Source: JBBRUG01 sp038247995 (lineage in GTDB: Bacteria > Chloroflexota > Chloroflexia > Chloroflexales > Chloroflexaceae). From it: a stretch of DNA of 6,649 nucleotides. Below, piece by piece: positions 4,691 to 6,649 of this stretch; the stretch's first letter is position 1; the number at the start of each line of letters is the position of its first letter. Below the pieces are notes generated by a model, which was not told where the DNA came from, searched no databases, and worked only from the letters and a program-made list of their open reading frames with translations. A program made the translations under genes and the position numbers. The stretch is taken from contig JBBRUG010000326.1 in NCBI GenBank assembly GCA_038247995.1, positions 1 to 6,649 of the forward strand. The letters are read 5' to 3'.

Positions 4691-5526
4691 CAGTGATCCC
4701 GGGGGCCAAAGCGGCGCCGCACCAGGGCGATCGTGCCGGCAAGCGCTAGAGCGCCGATGATGAAGCTGAACGGCCCGACACTGCGACCGAAACCCGTGCT
4801 TGTGGCCGGCACGGGCACGCCGATCTGGCTGGCAGTTGCCGAACCGATCGTGGGCAGCGCGCCGGGCGGTGCCGAGGGCGTGGTTGGTAGGGCCGATGGC
4901 GCCGGGGGTAATGTGGGGGCCGTAATCGGTGGTGTCGGCGTGGCCGGGGCAAAGGTCGGCGGCAGAAAGGTCGGCGGGGGCAAGGTGGGCACTGGAGAGG
5001 TTGGTGTAGCTGGTTCTGGGTAGGGGTAAGGGTAAGGCTGGGCCTGGGCCGCCTGCGCGATCGGCGACGGCGCAGCAGCAGCTGTGCTCACCTGGCTCAT
5101 CAGGAAGGCCGTGGCCGGAGCCGCCGCGTCGAACTGGCTGAGATAGAGCGCCCGCAGGCCGCCGGCGCCATCATTCACAATGTAGAACACGCGCACATCA
5201 TCAGTTTGCACTTCGGAACGGCACACCGAAGCCGGCCCATAACCCGTAACCGTGAGTTCATCCGATCCGCTGCCCTTGAGGTACTGGCGCACTGCGATCG
5301 TCGCCGTCGCGCCGGGGATGCCGTCGGCGTCGGCCAGGGCAATAACCTGGCCCTCAACGACAAGATCGGCGGCCTGAGTTCGTTCCGCGATGCTGATTGT
5401 CGGTAGCCCGCCGGGGGGCGGCGTGCAGGCCAGCGCCGAGCGCGGCGTCGGCGCGAACAGTGCGGCGAGGGCGACGAAACCGGCGAGCAGCGACAGGGTG
5501 ATTATGTGTTGCGGCGAATGATGCAT
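4690..5526 (-). CDS. Secreted, proline-rich surface protein with C-terminal membrane anchor
   Basis: Residues here are numbered from ATG 5532 (280 residues); ATG 5526, residue 3, is preferred because AAGGA lies five bases upstream. A signal peptide (hydrophobic about 10-28) ends at SALA, followed by C36; this looks like a signal peptidase I site, and the lipobox is poor. Residues 36-147 form a small folded domain (ISIAERTQAADLVVEGQV, then a beta-rich stretch with YLKGSG) with a second Cys at 104, which could pair with C36 outside the cell. Residues 157-250 are a Pro/Thr/Ala-rich stalk with YPYPYPEP and repeated PTLPP/PPTF blocks. Residues 254-271 form a membrane helix followed by RRR. The layout is of a type I surface protein with its stalk spanning the envelope. 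Its function is unknown. The TGA stop is formed at the border of the tandem array, so the last codons abut the repeat. It lies 107 bp downstream of moeA with no obvious link. Confidence 0.85.
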   Translation of the reverse strand: MHHSPQHIITLSLLAGFVALAALFAPTPRSALACTPPPGGLPTISIAERTQAADLVVEGQVIALADADGIPGATATIAVRQYLKGSGSDELTVTGYGPASVCRSEVQTDDVRVFYIVNDGAGGLRALYLSQFDAAAPATAFLMSQVSTAAAAPSPIAQAAQAQPYPYPYPEPATPTSPVPTLPPPTFLPPTFAPATPTPPITAPTLPPAPSALPTTPSAPPGALPTIGSATASQIGVPVPATSTGFGRSVGPFSFIIGALALAGTIALVRRRFGPRDH

Positions 5527-5531
5527 TGGCA

Positions 5532-5536
5532 TCCTT
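5532..5536 (-). promoter_or_regulatory. Ribosome binding site favouring the second ATG of the secreted protein
   Basis: AAGGA on the minus strand lies five bases from ATG 5526 but overlaps ATG 5532, so the downstream ATG is the better start. The site directly abuts the GTGACGA repeat tract. Confidence 0.5.
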
Positions 5537-5564
5537 GTGACGAGTGACGAGTGACGAGTGTCAA
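5537..5564 (+). repeat. Third 7-bp tandem repeat tract (GTGACGA)
   Basis: GTGACGA three times (5537-5557) and a decayed GTGTCAA (5558-5564). On the minus strand it forms the immediate leader of the secreted-protein gene, touching the ribosome site, so copy-number change would alter the leader length. The period matches the two tracts near 2503 and 2604, but the sequence differs. Confidence 0.9.
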
Positions 5565-5572
5565 GGCTAATC

Positions 5573-5585
5573 CGCGTAGGACGCG
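5573..5585. repeat. Short palindrome between moeA and the secreted-protein gene
   Basis: CGCGT (5573-5577) and ACGCG (5581-5585) pair around AGG. The stem is only 5 bp and no T-run follows, so I do not call a terminator. The rest of the 5565-5633 spacer shows nothing else I can support. Confidence 0.3.
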
Positions 5586-5633
5586 AGCCGTATTGAAGGG
5601 TGCTGAGTCAGGCATTAAGCAGCAAGACGGCAC

Positions 5634-6649
5634 TCATGGGTAGATTGGCGCCGTCAACAACGCCTCAAGCTCACTTCCCGCAGCATAAACGGTGGCGCCG
5701 GCCGGTACGAGCAGCAGGCCGTTGGCGTCGCGCAGCGAGAGCAGGCGCGAACTGCCCTGGCCGCCGGTGCTGCCGGCCCAGAGCCGCCCATTGTGGAAGC
5801 GCACGGTGACGCGTTGATACTCGGGCCGATCGGGCGAAGGTTTGATCGGCGTTTCCAGGGCCACCTGCACGCGGGGCCGTTCAGGTTGCGCAGCGCCCTG
5901 GAGCGCGCGTAGGGCCGGGCGCACAAACACTTCGAACGAAACCAGCGATGAAACCGGGTAGCCCGGCAGTCCAAAAGCCAGTTTGGCGCCGATGGTGGCA
6001 AATGTTGTCGGTTTGCCGGGTTTAAAGCTCACGCGGCCGAAATGGATCGTGCCGAGTTCGGCCAGAATGGGCTTGATCAAGTCCCGCGTGCCCATGCTCA
6101 CGCCGCCGCTCGTCAGCACCACGTCGGCCAATTCCAGGCCGCGCCGGATCGCTTCGCGTTGAGTTGCATAATCATCGCGGGCGATGCCGAGCGAGAACAC
6201 TTCACAACCGGCTTCGCGGGCCGCAGCGAGCAAGGCATAACGATTGCTGTCGCGCACGCCGCCGGGCGGCGGAGTTGTATGCGGTTCGCTCACTTCATCG
6301 CCGGTAGCCAGCACCGCCACGCGCGGGCGGCGGTAAACGGCAACGCGGGTCACGCCGATCGTCGCCAGCAGGCCGATCTCAGCCGAGCCAAGCACGGTGC
6401 CCTGTGCGAGCACAAGCTGGCCCTGAGCAATGTCCTGGCCGACCGTATGGACATACGCGCCGGGTTCCAGATCGCGCTGAATGGTAAGCATGCCGTCGTG
6501 CTCGGCGGTTAGTTCAACTGGGATCATCGCATCGGCGCCGGTAGGCATCGGTGCGCCGGTCATAATTCGGGCCGCCATGCCGGGGCCAAGCGCCTGGCCG
6601 GGGGCGTTTCCGGCAGTGAGTTCGCCGATCACCCGGCGGGGAGCACGGC
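5634..6649 (-). CDS. moeA: Molybdopterin molybdenumtransferase (partial, 5' end outside window)
   Basis: MoeA inserts molybdate into adenylylated molybdopterin, the last common step of molybdenum cofactor synthesis, in the cytoplasm. The frame stays open through the right edge (RAPRRVIGELTAGN), so the GTG near 6632 is an internal valine codon and roughly 85-90 N-terminal residues, including the usual DNSAMDGYA region, lie outside. Numbering from that valine: ARIMTGAPMPTGADAMIPVE (21-40), a MoaB/MogA-like domain with VAVLATGDEV (105-114), RDSNRY (127-132), VVLTSGGVSMGTRD (171-184), FGRVSFKPGKPTTF (198-211) and GLPGYPVSSLVSF (221-233), then the C-terminal beta domain from about 250 to LLTAPIYP. 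All visible parts are intact. No other cofactor-synthesis gene is in the window; neighbours upstream may be. The call is very secure. Confidence 0.97.
   Translation of the reverse strand, partial: RAPRRVIGELTAGNAPGQALGPGMAARIMTGAPMPTGADAMIPVELTAEHDGMLTIQRDLEPGAYVHTVGQDIAQGQLVLAQGTVLGSAEIGLLATIGVTRVAVYRRPRVAVLATGDEVSEPHTTPPPGGVRDSNRYALLAAAREAGCEVFSLGIARDDYATQREAIRRGLELADVVLTSGGVSMGTRDLIKPILAELGTIHFGRVSFKPGKPTTFATIGAKLAFGLPGYPVSSLVSFEVFVRPALRALQGAAQPERPRVQVALETPIKPSPDRPEYQRVTVRFHNGRLWAGSTGGQGSSRLLSLRDANGLLLVPAGATVYAAGSELEALLTAPIYP

Noticed and set aside
4129..4760. Long plus-strand open frames of up to 206 codons through the array, rich in Cys-Ala-Gln and Ser-Val-Leu
   Set aside because: The 8/9-bp units contain no plus-strand stop in any frame, so openness is automatic; the 8-bp units shift the frame and the flanks are antisense to real genes.
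5559..5564. TTGACA on the minus strand as a -35 box for the secreted-protein gene
   Set aside because: It is the decayed end of the heptamer tract, no -10 lies at 16-18 bp, and the implied start of transcription would fall in the coding region.
6630..6632. GTG as the true start of moeA
   Set aside because: The frame continues open to the window edge with family-like sequence (RAPRRVIGEL), and a MoeA starting here would lack its conserved N-terminal domain.

Overview
The window is a GC-rich bacterial segment in which every gene I can support lies on the minus strand. From right to left (the direction of transcription) they are: molybdopterin molybdenumtransferase moeA (5' end outside the window), a secreted proline-rich surface protein, a 30-unit tandem array, a 51-residue single-helix membrane protein, an internally shortened membrane-linked endonuclease/exonuclease/phosphatase (EEP) protein, aroB (3-dehydroquinate synthase), a repeat-bearing spacer, a MoxR-type AAA+ ATPase, an inverted-repeat-bounded 235-bp element, a 70-residue unknown, and a sigma-factor-like/zinc-finger/transmembrane protein that runs off the left edge. 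Gene content, GC-rich coding and several short-period intergenic repeats (three 7-bp tracts of unrelated sequence, 21-bp repeats, an 8/9-bp array) remind me of filamentous Chloroflexota of the Roseiflexus/Kouleothrix type. That assignment is inference from general impression, not from a search.

The genes form tightly packed groups separated by repeat-rich spacers. The 51-residue gene, the EEP gene and aroB look like one translationally coupled unit: AAGGAA plus a GTG start next to the first stop, then an ATGA stop/start overlap into aroB. The 70-residue gene and the sigma-like gene are also coupled (TGA-CCT-ATG). moxR has its own start (TTG with a GAGG ribosome site) and a possible extended -10 promoter. 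There is no DUF58 gene next to it, although that is the usual MoxR partner.

No complete defence, mobile or biosynthetic system is visible. The most unusual items are: (1) the 261-bp array of interleaved 8- and 9-bp units with higher-order structure, placed against the stop codon of the secreted protein; (2) a MITE-like 235-bp element with perfect 18-bp terminal inverted repeats in the moxR/70-residue-gene spacer; (3) a single polypeptide combining ECF-sigma-like segments, an anti-sigma-type zinc finger and a transmembrane helix; (4) an in-frame EEP gene that has lost the N-terminal half of its catalytic domain. Nothing here had database support available. Family names rest on motifs read from the translation.
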